Shown here one piece after another: positions 55,853-64,000 of a stretch of 64,000 nucleotides of DNA. Both the position numbers and the translations under genes were made by a program. The notes below the pieces were generated by a model. That model had not been told where the DNA came from, did no database searches, and saw only the letters and a list, made by a program, of their open reading frames with translations. The number at the start of each line of letters is the position of its first letter. The first letter of the stretch is position 1. The stretch comes from Clostridiales bacterium (GTDB lineage Bacteria > Bacillota > Clostridia > TANB77 > CAG-508): positions 25,706 through 89,705 of the forward strand of contig SFKS01000007.1 in assembly GCA_004554705.1 (NCBI GenBank). The letters are read 5' to 3'.

Positions 55853-56731
55853 ATGAAAATGCAACAACTTTTGGATAATTTTTTATTATTTCAAAAAGTA
55901 AAGGGTAATACACTTGAAACTATTTTATATTATAATAAGCGTATTGGTTATTTTATTAAATTTTGTAATAATAAAAACATTAAACTTTTAAATATAAAAG
56001 ATTATAATAATTATGCTTTATACTTAAAACAAAAAAATCTTTCTAGTTATACTATTAAAACTAGTTTAAATGCTGTAAAAATTCTTCTTAAATATGCTTA
56101 TGATTATAATTATATTACTAATAACATTACTAAAAATATTAAACCATATAAATGTGAGAAAAAAACTATTGTTGTTTTAAATGATATACAAATTAAAGAG
56201 ATACTTAACTCATATGATTATAACACATTATATGGCTCTAGAAACCTTTTAATTATTTCTTTAATGTTAGATGCTGGACTTCGTGTTTCGGAAGTTTCTA
56301 ACCTTGATTTTGAGGATATTAATATTGGTTTAAAACTTATTAAGGTATATGGAAAAGGGCAAAAGGAACGATTAGTTCCTTTAACTGATACTATTCTTTT
56401 TTATTTTAATAAATATATTGAAATAAGTAAATTATCTAATGGAGCTTTATTTATTGATTTTAAAAATAATTTACGTTTAAAATCTTCTAGTATTGCAGAA
56501 ATAATAATTAGACTAAAAAGAAAGTTAGGTTACAAAAAATTAAATCCACATTATTTAAGACATACATTTGCTACTTTATTTCTTGTAAATGGTGGAGACC
56601 CTGTTCATTTACAATTAATTTTAGGGCATGAAACTTTATTTATGACTGAACATTATTTACATATTGCAAATCAAATGACTATGCAAAAACAGTCAAAATT
56701 CAGTCCCCTAAGCAATTTAAAAAAGACTTGA
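55853..56731 (+). CDS. int: Tyrosine recombinase (integrase) of the element
   Basis: 292 aa. N-terminal SAM-like domain (LDNFLLFQKVKGNTLETILYY) and a catalytic domain with R (DAGLRVSEVS, residue ~142), K near GKGQKERLVPL, HLRHT-like HYLRHTFATLFLVNG and GHETLFMTEHYLH with the nucleophile Tyr. It acts on the att sites in tRNA-Phe. The stop codon lies inside the terminator hairpin 56721-56747. No in-frame CGG. Confidence 0.93.
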   Translation: MKMQQLLDNFLLFQKVKGNTLETILYYNKRIGYFIKFCNNKNIKLLNIKDYNNYALYLKQKNLSSYTIKTSLNAVKILLKYAYDYNYITNNITKNIKPYKCEKKTIVVLNDIQIKEILNSYDYNTLYGSRNLLIISLMLDAGLRVSEVSNLDFEDINIGLKLIKVYGKGQKERLVPLTDTILFYFNKYIEISKLSNGALFIDFKNNLRLKSSSIAEIIIRLKRKLGYKKLNPHYLRHTFATLFLVNGGDPVHLQLILGHETLFMTEHYLHIANQMTMQKQSKFSPLSNLKKT

Positions 56732-56747
56732 AAAATCAAGTCTTTTT
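56721..56747 (+). terminator. Terminator of the integrase gene
   Basis: AAAAGACTTGA / TCAAGTCTTTTT with a 4-nt loop, between int and tRNA-Phe. Confidence 0.88.
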
Positions 56748-56750
56748 GTT

Positions 56751-56826
56751 TGGTGGCTCGAAGTGGAATCGAACCACTGACACGGGGATTTTCAGTCCCC
56801 TGCTCTACCAACTGAGCTATCGAGCC
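56751..56826 (-). tRNA. tRNA-Phe (GAA), attachment site
   Basis: 76 nt including encoded CCA. Acceptor GGCTCGA / TCGAGCC, discriminator A, anticodon loop CTGAAAA with anticodon GAA. The 56769-56796 part is duplicated at 38379-38406. Confidence 0.97.
56769..56796 (-). repeat. attR-like 28-bp repeat inside tRNA-Phe
   Basis: Identical to 38379-38406. It spans anticodon arm to T-arm; integration keeps the tRNA intact. Confidence 0.88.
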
Positions 56827-56849
56827 ATATGTTTATTTTCTTAAAAAAA

Positions 56850-56926
56850 TGGCGACCCGGAACGGGCTCGAACCGTCGACCTCTAGCGTGACAGGCTAGC
56901 GTTCTAACCAACTGAACTACCGGGCC
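56850..56926 (-). tRNA. tRNA-Asp (GTC)
   Basis: 77 nt with encoded CCA. Acceptor GGCCCGG / CCGGGTC, discriminator G, anticodon GTC in the loop CTGTCAC. Confidence 0.96.
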
Positions 56927-56932
56927 AAAAAA

Positions 56933-57008
56933 TGGTGGGCGCAATAGGGCTCGAACCTATGACCTCCTGCTTGTAAGGCAGATGCTCTACCAGCTGAGCT
57001 ATGCGCCC
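56933..57008 (-). tRNA. tRNA-Val (TAC)
   Basis: 76 nt with CCA. Acceptor GGGCGCA / TGCGCCC, discriminator A, loop CTTACAA, anticodon TAC. Confidence 0.96.
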
Positions 57009-57026
57009 ATTTCTTCAACGATGTTT

Positions 57027-57055
57027 AGTATACTAAATTTTTTGGCATATGTCAA
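57027..57055 (-). promoter_or_regulatory. Sigma-A promoter of the Val-Asp-Phe tRNA operon
   Basis: Sense strand: TTGACA, 17-nt spacer, TATACT, about 20 nt upstream of tRNA-Val. Confidence 0.85.
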
Positions 57056-57202
57056 TAGTTTTTTTGAAATTTTCTTTTTTTTTTGCATTTTTTTGTTATT
57101 GTAATGTTGGCTGTTATTACTAAATTGACATTCATTTGTTTTGCATCGTTGATAGTCCCTTTTTTAGTGGCTTATATTGTATTTTTTCAAAATACTATGG
57201 TA

Positions 57203-59101
57203 CTATTTTAATATTCCCTTTTCTATCATTTTCTTTAATGTTGTTATGAACATTGCATGTGACCAACCTAGCCCTATTACCCATGCTGGTTTCATTGCTT
57301 CGTTGTTTATTTGTTCTGCTAAAAATCCATGTTGTGTACTTGTTTTTATTATATAGTCAAAGCCTTCTTTTGCTTTTTGTTTTTCTCCTATTGCTAAGTA
57401 ATAGTTTACCATCCATAGTGTTGCTATTACCCATGGATTTCCTCCCATGTAATGGTCTCCTTCAAATCTTTTATATCCACCTGTATATGTTCTTAGTGTC
57501 ATATTTATTCTTTCTACTGTGTTTTCTATTTTCTTTTCTTTTGGCATGAATATTTCAAAAGGTTCAACTATTCCTAAAATGCTTATGTCGATTTGTCTAT
57601 CCTCTAAATTTCTTATGAAGCTTTTCTTGTCTTTGTCGTAAAATTCTGTTAATATGTATTCTTTTATTTTTACATTTAGTTTTCTTAGTTCTTCTTTTTC
57701 TTTATTTACATTTTCTTGCTTTACTCTGTTTTTTACAAATTCTTCTTTTAATTCTTCGTATATTTTTATCATTGAAGAATTTGCTGCAAAAATGCTTGCT
57801 ATTGAGTATAGATTTATACCTTCGTGCATTTCCCATAAGTCATAGCTTATGTGGAATTTGTTTGTTTTTTCAAATATGTCTATTATGTATTTTTTCAAGA
57901 AGTTTAATGCTTTTTCACACATTTTTAGGTTGTCTTTTAGAAATTTTTTGTCTTGTGTTATTTGATAGTGATTATATATTCCAAATATTACAGAAGCTGT
58001 CTCATCTATTTGATATCCCCAGCATGGTGCTAGTCTGCCATCCGTATAAAAGCGTTGTTCCCACATACCGTTTTTGCTTTGCGTATTCTTGCAAAAATTT
58101 TTGTAAAACTTTTCTACTTCTTTTCTCATTTTTAAGGTATTCATTGCATCAGTCATCCATACAGCATCTCTTGGCCAACAATAACAGTATCCTCCACATT
58201 TAGTTAGGTTTTCGTCTATTTCTACTGCAGCTGTTATTCCACCTGTTTCATCGTTTATAAGTAAAGGATACAGTAGTATTGTTCTTATGTATATTTCTTT
58301 TATTTTCCTATTTTTTGGTGTGTCTGTGAGTTCTAAATTTATTCCGTTATGTTCTTTCACGTATTTTTTCCAATACTTTTTTGCTACTTCATATTCGGTT
58401 CTAAAGTCTATTTTTCTTATTCTTTCAATTGTTTTTTCTAATCCATCTAGACCACTTTTATTATCATCAATATAGATATAAAATTCAAATTCTCTTGTCT
58501 CACCTGGTTTTAATGTTCCTAGGTCATAGCTTATGCTTGAGTCAGAAGACATACCTATATAGTCTTTATCATATATTTGACCTTCTAAAATATTTGCAGT
58601 TGTGTTATTTATTTGAGAACTATGCAACTTTTCTTTTGCAAATGTGCACATCGTGTATTCATGATTGTATTGCATTAGTGCATCATTTCTACATCTTCCG
58701 CTTGTTTTGTCATTTTGTGATGTTTGCAAGCCAGAGTGTATTAGGAAGTTCAAGTTTAAGTCTATAGTATTTTCGTTTGTAAATTTATATTTTTTTACTA
58801 TAATGTTTTCTTTAATTGATGCAAAGTCCGTTTGGAGAATTCTTAAGTTGAAATATGTGTTTAATATTTCTGTATTTAATATATTTGTTTCTTCTTCATA
58901 ATATTGTTTGTACATATTGTTTATATCTCGGTGCAAGTATATTATAGCTGAATCATTTATTTTAAGTCCTGTATTAAAGAAGTCTATTATTTGCTTGTAA
59001 TCTCTATTTTGATAATATAGTCTTAAAAGCTCTCCTTTTTTTGTGTAACTTGCTACTATTTTTGTGTTTCCAATTATTGCATCATTAAAATATTTTTCCA
59101 T
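57203..59101 (-). CDS. Glycoside hydrolase family 15 protein (glucoamylase-like)
   Basis: 632 aa. An N-terminal beta-sandwich-like domain (about 1-260) is followed by an (alpha/alpha)6 barrel with WPRDAVWMTDAMNTL, MWEQRFYTDGRLAPCWGYQIDETASV (general acid Glu) and GGNPWVIATLWMVNYYLA. No signal peptide, so an intracellular alpha-glucan or trehalose-type hydrolase is likely. It starts 15 nt after the MBL gene's stop region on the same strand. Substrate not certain. Confidence 0.85.
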   Translation of the reverse strand: MEKYFNDAIIGNTKIVASYTKKGELLRLYYQNRDYKQIIDFFNTGLKINDSAIIYLHRDINNMYKQYYEEETNILNTEILNTYFNLRILQTDFASIKENIIVKKYKFTNENTIDLNLNFLIHSGLQTSQNDKTSGRCRNDALMQYNHEYTMCTFAKEKLHSSQINNTTANILEGQIYDKDYIGMSSDSSISYDLGTLKPGETREFEFYIYIDDNKSGLDGLEKTIERIRKIDFRTEYEVAKKYWKKYVKEHNGINLELTDTPKNRKIKEIYIRTILLYPLLINDETGGITAAVEIDENLTKCGGYCYCWPRDAVWMTDAMNTLKMRKEVEKFYKNFCKNTQSKNGMWEQRFYTDGRLAPCWGYQIDETASVIFGIYNHYQITQDKKFLKDNLKMCEKALNFLKKYIIDIFEKTNKFHISYDLWEMHEGINLYSIASIFAANSSMIKIYEELKEEFVKNRVKQENVNKEKEELRKLNVKIKEYILTEFYDKDKKSFIRNLEDRQIDISILGIVEPFEIFMPKEKKIENTVERINMTLRTYTGGYKRFEGDHYMGGNPWVIATLWMVNYYLAIGEKQKAKEGFDYIIKTSTQHGFLAEQINNEAMKPAWVIGLGWSHAMFITTLKKMIEKGILK

Positions 59102-59115
59102 TGCTTTTCTCCCCT

Positions 59116-60768
59116 TTATGAAATAACGCGAACAATTTGCTGTTCCAGCTCTTTAATTTTTGCATTTATTTCTAATATATCTTCATCTTTTGTATCTTCA
59201 TCAAATATATCTTCTTTAATTATGTCAGCCATTTCGTTTAGTTCTTCTTTTAAATTTGTTAATCTATCTATTACTTCTAGTCTTAAGAATTTGTATTTAT
59301 CAAATGTCTCTACCTTTGATACTACTTTTACGGTTTCTTCTAGGTTATAATTTTCACCGTAATCTGGTATTGTTACAGGTATTTCTATAGTTTGCTGTAT
59401 TTTTTCTTTTAGCACTTTTTGACCTTCTAGCTCTCCATGCACTAAAAAGATGTGCTTTGGTTTTGTTATAAATGAATATACAAAATTTAATAACCATTCT
59501 TGGTCTGCATGTCCAGAATATCCTTCTATATATTCGATTCTGGCATTTACAGCTATTTCTTCTCCAAATATTTTTACCTTTTTTTCTCCTGATACTATTT
59601 TTGCCCCTAGTGTTCCTGGTGCTTGATATCCTACAAAAAGAATAGTATTGTTTGGATTCCATAAATTATGCTTTAAATGATGTTTTATACGCCCTACTTC
59701 ACACATACCACTAGCAGATATTATGATGTGTGGGTGTGGATCATCATTTAATGCTTTTGATTCATCTACTGTCTGTGTAAACTTTAGTCCTGGAAATTCA
59801 AGTGGATTATCTCCTTGCTCAATTTCTTTTCTTACTTCTTCATCAAATAAATCCATGTTCTGTCTAAATACTTCTGTTGCTGATATTGCTAATGGACTGT
59901 CTACATAGACTGTAGCTTTCATTAATTTTTCGTACTTTTTTAGAAACTCTTCATCTGTTCTTTGCTCTTTTAGTTTGTTTAGTTCATACAATATTTCTTG
60001 AGTTCTTCCTACTGCAAATGATGGAATTATTACGTTTCCACCTTTGTCTAATGTTTCTGCAACTATATTTAAAAATAGTTCTGCTTTATCATCATTTCTG
60101 TTATGAAGTCTACTACCATATGTTGATTCCATAACTACATAATCTGCACTATCTATCATTGTTGGAGAATCTAATAATGGTATATCGTTATTACCTAAAT
60201 CTCCTGTAAATACTATTTTCTTGATTTCTCCATTTTCTTTTATCCAAACTTCTATAATACTTGAGCCTAACATATGTCCAGCATCGTTAAATCTTACACT
60301 TATATTTTCATCAAGTTGGATAATTTCATCATAAGATACTGGCTTAAATATTTCTAAGCAATCAATTGCATCCTGTGCTGTATATAGAGGTGGGAGTTCT
60401 GGCTTTCCTACTCTTGCTCTTTTTTTGTTTTGCCATACATTTTCCATTTCTTGAATGTGTCCACTATCTGGAAGCATTATTGCACATAAATCACAAGTAG
60501 CTTTTGTTGCAATAATTGGTCCTCTATACCCATCTACATATAGTTTTGGAATTCTACCTGAATGGTCTATGTGTGCGTGTGTGAGTAGCATATAATCTAT
60601 TTCATTTACATCGTAAGTAAAATCTGCATAGTTTTCTCTTTCTTCTTTTGCTTTTCCTTGATATAAACCACAGTCTATTATTATTTTCTTGCCTGCACCT
60701 TCCAATAAAAAATTTGAACCTGTAACTGTTCTTGTTGCCCCTAAAAAAGTAATATTCATGTAATTCAA
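59116..60768 (-). CDS. Metallo-beta-lactamase/beta-CASP RNA-processing-type protein
   Basis: 550 aa. MBL core LLTHAHIDHSGRIPKL with the HxHxDH motif, AGHMLGSSIIEV and a GDLGNND aspartate, then beta-CASP features (SFAVGRTQEILYEL; ISASGMCEVGRIKHHL; GYSGHADQEWLL). It lacks the RNase J C-terminal domain but has a helical tail. It is likely an exo/endo-ribonuclease of the YSH1-like bacterial group. It is 12 nt from the next gene. Confidence 0.9.
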   Translation of the reverse strand: MNYMNITFLGATRTVTGSNFLLEGAGKKIIIDCGLYQGKAKEERENYADFTYDVNEIDYMLLTHAHIDHSGRIPKLYVDGYRGPIIATKATCDLCAIMLPDSGHIQEMENVWQNKKRARVGKPELPPLYTAQDAIDCLEIFKPVSYDEIIQLDENISVRFNDAGHMLGSSIIEVWIKENGEIKKIVFTGDLGNNDIPLLDSPTMIDSADYVVMESTYGSRLHNRNDDKAELFLNIVAETLDKGGNVIIPSFAVGRTQEILYELNKLKEQRTDEEFLKKYEKLMKATVYVDSPLAISATEVFRQNMDLFDEEVRKEIEQGDNPLEFPGLKFTQTVDESKALNDDPHPHIIISASGMCEVGRIKHHLKHNLWNPNNTILFVGYQAPGTLGAKIVSGEKKVKIFGEEIAVNARIEYIEGYSGHADQEWLLNFVYSFITKPKHIFLVHGELEGQKVLKEKIQQTIEIPVTIPDYGENYNLEETVKVVSKVETFDKYKFLRLEVIDRLTNLKEELNEMADIIKEDIFDEDTKDEDILEINAKIKELEQQIVRVIS

Positions 60769-60780
60769 TCCTTCTTTCTA

Positions 60781-62298
60781 TTATATAAATACTCTTATTT
60801 TTTTATTTAATTTAACATTTAGTTCCTTTATATCGCTTAATTCTATTGTTCTTGACAAGTTTTCTTCATCGTATATTTCTAATACTGTTTTGTCATTTTT
60901 TTGTATGAATTTTAAAAATATATGTTCTAATTCTATTATATCTGTTTGTAAAATGTTTTGTAGGATATTATAGTTTTCTTTGATGTTTTTGCTAAATATT
61001 GTTACAATTTTTTGTTTACATGCTTTAGTTATTATCATTTTTTGAATATTGTTTATATCAACAATATCTTTAACTTGTTTGTTTTCTGAAATATATATTA
61101 ATCCGTAATATCTTATTTTATATATAAGTTTTACTATGTTTTCCTTTTCTTCCGCTTTGTTGATTTGTATTTCTAATGCTTCACATACTAGTTTTAATAG
61201 TTCTGCTACTTTATTTTCATATGTTTTTTCATCGTTATTCTGCAATTCGAGTTCTTTAATTATAGCTAATTTTTTTTCAATTTCTGTTTTTGTTTTTATA
61301 AAGTTTATTGGCTCCATTTTTTGGTTACATTTGTTTAGTTTTTTCATTAGTTCTGTTTTCTCTTTTTCTATTATTTCTGCAAAATCGCTTAAGCTAAATA
61401 TTCTATGATTCATGTCTAGCAGTTCATTTCTCGCTATGAATTCTTCTTTTAACTGTTTATCATTATTTATAATGTTGTCGTTCTTCTTTATCTCTTCAAC
61501 TATTTTCTTTTTTTCTTTTGCCAATTTCTCTAGATACTCTTTTTTGTCATCTAGTTCGTTAAATTCTTCTTGTAACTTTTTTTGAATGCCTAATAGTCTA
61601 TTTTTTTCTTCTTCATTTAGTTTGGTTACATTTAATATTGCTAATTGATTTATTATTTTAGATATTTGTTCTGCAATCTTTGTTTCATATTTGTTTTCTA
61701 ATTTTTCATTGAATTTGAGTACATAATCTTGGTTAGGGTTTTCTTGCCATTTGTGTAAAAAAGTGTCTCCTATTAGTATTCTTATTATTTGATATACTAA
61801 GTTAATTCCTAAGTTTTCTATTTCTTCTACTACTATATTCCATGACCATCCATCAAAATCTCTAATTATTTCGCTAGAATCTATATAATATCCTTGATTG
61901 AGGTTTTGTTCTAATGATGGTTTGATGATTTCATATTCATCCGGAACTTTAAATTTGTTTTGTTTTAATTGGTATATTTCATATAGCATTTTTCTTGTAT
62001 TAAGATATGTTATAATTTTGCCCTCTTCTGGAATGCTTTTACTTTCTTTAGTTTTTATTATCTCAATCTCTTTACAGTTTTTTTCTATTATTTCTAATAT
62101 TTCCTCTAATATTTCTTTTTTTGTTTTTGTATTTCCATTTACTAAGCTGTAATCATCATAGGCAGCTTCTATTTTATATAACATACTTAGCAATAAATTT
62201 TTTATTTCTTCAGAAAAATTTTTTTTTGCCAAAATTTTTTCTAATTGATTATTATAATCTTTTATATTCAATTTTAACATAAGTTTTTCTTTGTTCAA
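60781..62298 (-). CDS. Coiled-coil protein of unknown function
   Basis: 505 aa, rich in Lys, Glu, Ile and Leu; long coiled-coil stretches at about 205-275 and 300-345 (EEEKNRLLGIQKKLQEEFNE and QKMEPINFIKTKTEIEKK). No membrane helix. Clustered with the beta-CASP and GH15 genes on one strand. Function not recognised. Confidence 0.6.
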   Translation of the reverse strand: MNKEKLMLKLNIKDYNNQLEKILAKKNFSEEIKNLLLSMLYKIEAAYDDYSLVNGNTKTKKEILEEILEIIEKNCKEIEIIKTKESKSIPEEGKIITYLNTRKMLYEIYQLKQNKFKVPDEYEIIKPSLEQNLNQGYYIDSSEIIRDFDGWSWNIVVEEIENLGINLVYQIIRILIGDTFLHKWQENPNQDYVLKFNEKLENKYETKIAEQISKIINQLAILNVTKLNEEEKNRLLGIQKKLQEEFNELDDKKEYLEKLAKEKKKIVEEIKKNDNIINNDKQLKEEFIARNELLDMNHRIFSLSDFAEIIEKEKTELMKKLNKCNQKMEPINFIKTKTEIEKKLAIIKELELQNNDEKTYENKVAELLKLVCEALEIQINKAEEKENIVKLIYKIRYYGLIYISENKQVKDIVDINNIQKMIITKACKQKIVTIFSKNIKENYNILQNILQTDIIELEHIFLKFIQKNDKTVLEIYDEENLSRTIELSDIKELNVKLNKKIRVFI

Positions 62299-62332
62299 TT
62301 TTTATCTCCTTGTTAATTTATATGTATGTGTT

Positions 62333-63046
62333 TTAGATAAATAGCCCTATTATTAAATTTACTATCCATGTCATTCCTGTTAATATATAAGTAGAAATAT
62401 ATGGTATTACATCTGTATAAAATACTATAAAAAATACTATTATTGTAAGTACTAATTGATTATTGATTATCCATTCCTTTGCTTTATATGACAAAAAGTG
62501 ATTTAATACTTTTGAACCATCTAATGGATAAATTGGTATTAAATTGAACACTCCTAATCCTAAATTGACTGTTATAATTGATAATAAGATGCTATATATT
62601 GTTTTAGTTGTTGTCGTAATTATTGTGGTTTTTAGACCAAATATTGCAAGTATTATTAAGAATATAAATGCTATTATAAAATTCATTATTGGACCTGCAG
62701 CTGCCACTATTGCTTCTGCTTTTGATAATGAATATTTTCCATCAAAATTTCTTGGAGTTATTTGTACTGGCTTCCCCCAGCCAAAACCTAGTAGAACTAA
62801 ACAAATTAAGCCTACTGGGTCTATATGATTTAATGGATTTAAAGTTAGTCTTCCTTGCAATCTAGGTGTTTCATCTCCTAGTTTTGTAGCTACCCATGCA
62901 TGTGCAAATTCGTGGAATGTCATTGCTACTATAACTCCTGGTAGAGCATATAATATTCCTTCTATGCTCCTTCCTCCAAGAAGTATGTTCATTAATATCA
63001 TTACGCCTAGTATAATAAATAATGTCTTTCTATCAAAATTCAACAT
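62333..63046 (-). CDS. Site-2 protease family (M50) membrane metalloprotease
   Basis: 237 aa with four to six transmembrane segments. Zinc motif FHEFAHAWVATKLGD (about residues 43-58) and the third ligand region NLIPIYPLDGSKVL (about 170-183). Similar to the small YwhC/Rip-like S2P proteins. It sits just after lysS in transcription order (31 nt apart). Confidence 0.93.
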   Translation of the reverse strand: MLNFDRKTLFIILGVMILMNILLGGRSIEGILYALPGVIVAMTFHEFAHAWVATKLGDETPRLQGRLTLNPLNHIDPVGLICLVLLGFGWGKPVQITPRNFDGKYSLSKAEAIVAAAGPIMNFIIAFIFLIILAIFGLKTTIITTTTKTIYSILLSIITVNLGLGVFNLIPIYPLDGSKVLNHFLSYKAKEWIINNQLVLTIIVFFIVFYTDVIPYISTYILTGMTWIVNLIIGLFI

Positions 63047-63077
63047 TTATCTAAACTCTTCCTTTCTAGTTTCTTTA

Positions 63078-64000
63078 TTATTGAACAATCGGTTTCATTG
63101 TTGGGAATAGTAAAACGTCTCTTATTGATGCACTATTTGTTAATAGCATTACTAGTCTATCAACTCCTATTCCTAAGCCTCCTGTTGGTGGCATTCCGTA
63201 TTCTAGTGCTTGAACAAAGTCTTCATCCATCATGTTAGCTTCTTCATCTCCCGCTTCTCTTTGTTTTACTTGTTCTAAGAATCTTTCGTATTGGTCTATT
63301 GGGTCATTTAATTCTGAGTATGCATTTCCATATTCACGACCTCCAATAAAGAATTCAAATCTTTCTACTAGTCTTGGGTCTGATGGTTTTCTCTTTGTAA
63401 GAGGTGATACATCTACTGGGTAATCATATATAAATGTTGGTTGTATCAAATTTTCTTCAACAAATGTTTCAAAGAAAGCATTAATAATATATCCTCTTGT
63501 TTTTTTGCCTTCTTCTAATTCTACATTCTTCTCTTTTGCAATTTTTATTGCTTCTTCGTCTGTATTAATTTGATTGAAATCTACTTGTGTTGCTTCTTTT
63601 ATGGCATCTATCATAGATATTCTTTTCCAAGGTGAAGAAAGTTTTATGTCTGTACCTTGATAATTAACTGTTTCTTTACCTATAACATTTTTTGCAACTT
63701 TTGTTACAATCTCTTCCGTTATATCCATCATGTCATTATAGTCTTCATAAGCTGAGTATAATTCTATCATTGTGAACTCAGGATTATGTCTTATATCCAT
63801 TCCTTCATTTCTAAAGTCTTTTCCTAGTTCATATACTTTGTCAAATCCTCCTACAATTAGTCTTTTTAAATATAGTTCTGTTGCAATTCTTAAATACATA
63901 TCCATATCTAGTGTATTATGATGTGTTATAAATGGTCTTGCTGTAGCACCACCAGCTATTGTATTTAATACTGGAGTTTCAACTTCTATATATCCTTTTT
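63078..64000 (-). CDS. lysS: Lysyl-tRNA synthetase (class II), 5' part outside window
   Basis: The frame is open to the window edge (64000); about 306 residues are visible, and the start lies beyond. Class II motif 2 FRNEGMDIRHNPEFTMIELY and motif 3 GLGIGVDRLVMLL are both present, as is the lysine-binding KGYIEVETPVLN. The 3' end is complete with the SIRDVLLFP tail. It attaches lysine to tRNA-Lys. Confidence 0.96.
   Translation of the reverse strand, partial: KGYIEVETPVLNTIAGGATARPFITHHNTLDMDMYLRIATELYLKRLIVGGFDKVYELGKDFRNEGMDIRHNPEFTMIELYSAYEDYNDMMDITEEIVTKVAKNVIGKETVNYQGTDIKLSSPWKRISMIDAIKEATQVDFNQINTDEEAIKIAKEKNVELEEGKKTRGYIINAFFETFVEENLIQPTFIYDYPVDVSPLTKRKPSDPRLVERFEFFIGGREYGNAYSELNDPIDQYERFLEQVKQREAGDEEANMMDEDFVQALEYGMPPTGGLGIGVDRLVMLLTNSASIRDVLLFPTMKPIVQ

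Larger units (their letters stand above)
38379..56796. mobile_element. Integrated mobilizable element in tRNA-Phe (about 18.4 kb)
   Basis: A 28-bp direct repeat (38379-38406 and 56769-56796) marks both ends. The right copy lies inside tRNA-Phe and next to it is a tyrosine integrase whose 3' end is 20 nt from the tRNA. The element contains oriT, a MobV relaxase, two transposase genes, an HTH regulator and a kinase/phosphatase/VWA/peptidase cassette. It has no conjugation (T4SS) genes, so it would be mobilised in trans (an IME). Genes in its middle (44.0-53.1 kb) have more G/C-ending codons and in-frame CGG as Arg, which suggests a different source from the host. Confidence 0.85.

Overview
The window comes from a strongly AT-rich Gram-positive bacterium, most likely an uncultured gut member of the Clostridia. 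This rests on the gene content (IreB, FemX-type peptidyltransferase, membrane FtsH, PBP1A, GtrA/GtrB-type glycosyltransferases, YqeG, RhuM), on near-consensus sigma-A promoters, on almost exclusive use of A/T-ending codons, and on CCA-encoding tRNA genes. I cannot name a species.

Layout. 1-35.9 kb is a chromosomal housekeeping region read almost entirely on the minus strand: ppa, yqeG, ruvX, ireB, a degenerate GGDEF protein, an AT-hook/ParA-like protein, a processive glycosyltransferase, a two-OB-fold SSB, greA, mnmA, galE, polA, rhuM, queH, a GtrA/GtrB/GT-C surface-glycosylation locus (17.1-22.5 kb), ruvB, radA, ftsH, alr, femX, comEB, cysS, pbp1A, dprA and folD. A small foreign-looking Cys-rich gene and uvrB follow on the plus strand. 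From 38.38 to 56.80 kb lies an 18.4-kb integrated mobilizable element. It is bounded by a 28-bp direct repeat, one copy of which is inside tRNA-Phe, and has a tyrosine integrase at its right end. It carries a pMV158-like oriT and MobV relaxase, two IS-type transposases and a cargo cassette: protein kinase, PP2C phosphatase, VWA protein, lethal-factor-like metallopeptidase, TPR/coiled-coil protein and small or unknown proteins. To the right (56.7-64 kb) are three tRNAs (Val-Asp-Phe), a GH15 glucoamylase-like enzyme, a beta-CASP metallo-beta-lactamase protein, a coiled-coil protein, a site-2 protease and the 3' part of lysS.

Main discovery. Seven native genes (a membrane protein at the left edge, yqeG, polA, radA, alr, femX and dprA, the last broken twice) are interrupted by eight +1 frameshifts. 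By my reading all eight are the same event: one extra C directly before a glycine codon GGN, which places an in-frame CGG in the upstream frame. Skipping that C restores the conserved protein every time. I found no native chromosomal gene in which an in-frame CGG is simply read as Arg, apart from one foreign-looking 71-aa ORF, although CGG is common in the other two phases and CGT, CGC and CGA are used. Restored frames recreate tight gene junctions (TAATG between alr and ftsH, ATGA between yqeG and ppa). The simplest biological reading is that CGG is not decoded as arginine here and triggers efficient +1 frameshifting onto GGN, so that C+GGN behaves as a silent variant of GGN. A systematic sequencing artefact must still be excluded.

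The imported cassette behaves in the opposite way: six of its genes carry an in-frame CGG that must be read as Arg, each with the first one inside the first 60 codons. The element therefore looks written for a different decoding rule from that of its present host.
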